Of a stretch of DNA of 64,000 nucleotides, positions 63,408-64,000 are shown piece after piece. The notes under the pieces are model-generated. The model saw only the letters and a program-made list of their open reading frames with translations. It made no database searches and was not told the origin of the DNA. The first letter of the stretch is position 1. Every line of letters begins with the position of its first letter. The stretch lies in NCBI GenBank assembly GCA_963573385.1, contig CAUYLG010071291.1:146067-210066 (forward strand), given 5' to 3'. The translations under genes and the position numbers were made by a program. This DNA comes from Cacajao melanocephalus. Its lineage: Eukaryota; Chordata; Mammalia; Primates; Pitheciidae.

Positions 63408-64000
63408 TGTTGTTGTACTGAACCGAGCGTAGAAAGTTAACACCAAGACAAAAGTAGGCCAAATTGCAGGGTCTTTATTGCCGGTGACCACGGAGGACTC
63501 ATGTCTCTCCAACCCGTGGCCCCGGAGGGAGGGTGTCAATACCTTTTATACCTTTCTTTTGGGTAAGGATATGTGGCGGGGGTGAGGGTGAGGAGCTTCA
63601 GACATTCCGAGGGCTAGTGAATTCTGCAAATCACTTTCTGGGCAGAGACGAGGGTGAGGGGCGGGGGTGAGGGTGAAGGAGTTCAGACATTTAGGGGATT
63701 CCGTAAATCATCTCCTGGGCAGAGAGGAGAGTGTGGGTCTCCGGACATTCCCAGGGCCAGAGGCCACATTGTGGATATATTGTCACTTTGACTGTTACTT
63801 AAGTGATTTACAGAAGTCAAGATAAGTCTTAGTTTGCAAATCATCTGGGTTGTAGTAGAAATAACAGATCTTAGTTATTTATTACAGGCGCAGGGGCCAT
63901 GATGAAATTAGCTTGGGCTGTTTATTCTAGTCACTACCGGTAAGTAAAGGCTAATAATTTTGGCAGTTACTGATAAGGAAGGTATGCAGCCTTTGCAGAG
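63408..64000 (-). repeat. Class I-like ERV LTR, runs off the window
   Basis: Read on the minus strand: U3 with an 85-bp tandem repeat, TATAAAAGG at 63550-63542, AATAAAGACC at 63479-63470, and an end in CAGTACAACA. The promoter and poly(A) parts are well preserved. Its family is not identified, and the window ends inside U3, so whether it is solo or part of a provirus is unknown. Confidence 0.75.
63576..63738 (-). repeat. 85-bp tandem repeat in LTR U3
   Basis: 63576-63660 and 63661-63738 share GCGGGGGTGAGGGTGA, TTCAGACATT, AAATCA and CTGGGCAGAGA. A third partial copy may begin near 63739 (CGGACATTCCCAGGGC). Confidence 0.88.

Noticed and set aside
63258..63539. 93-codon minus-strand frame at the right edge
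   Set aside because: It spans the LTR boundary into unique DNA and so is a chance frame.

Overview
The window is nuclear DNA from a primate. About fifty Alu elements, all built on the 7SL-derived dimer or its free monomers, lie among fragments of L1, MaLR/ERVL and class I ERV LTRs, MIR and a hAT-type MITE. There are no bacterial features, tRNA or rRNA genes, or CRISPR arrays. The species is probably a simian other than human: the one gene's protein differs from the human sequence I remember at roughly a tenth of its positions. A New World monkey is plausible, but this is inference.

One protein-coding gene is present: THEM4 (CTMP, acyl-CoA thioesterase 4), on the minus strand with all six coding exons. 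Exon 1 (35257-35355) lies in a CpG-rich promoter (about 35040-35860). It is followed by exon 2 (25529-25715), exon 3 (19430-19589), exon 4 (18520-18630), exon 5 (7966-8090) and the last coding exon (5560-5609). All five introns are GT-AG with compatible phases, and the joined frame encodes 243 residues with the hotdog-fold HGG motif and the catalytic Asp and Thr. The C-terminus appears shifted and slightly longer than in human.

Region by region: 1-5559 lies downstream of the stop codon and holds candidate poly(A) signals, an MLT1 LTR, an antisense L1 and a 189-bp direct duplication. The range 5560-35355 is the gene, with introns full of Alus, an old antisense L1 (about 10983-13195), an interrupted MST/THE1 LTR (13684-14341), a decayed L1 with 5' UTR, broken ORF1 and partial ORF2 (26400-29371), and decayed ERV pieces (29504-33926). 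The range 35040-35860 is the promoter. The range 35860-64000 is intergenic: more Alus, a minus-strand class I ERV remnant with env-like tail, polypurine tract and LTR (about 42690-44452), an AT-rich ERV-like stretch (about 45900-50000), several MaLR LTRs, a complete MIR, a tandem duplication carrying a Z-DNA-prone microsatellite (59385-59577), and at the right edge a class I-like LTR with a tandem repeat in its U3 (63408-64000).

I found no previously undescribed multi-gene system. The points most worth checking are the altered THEM4 C-terminus, the 189-bp duplication with target-site-like flanks, inverted Alus around THEM4 exons, the G/T-rich start of intron 5, and several unusual repeat structures. 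Repeat family names are from memory of consensus sequences; boundaries are approximate, usually within 5-20 bases.
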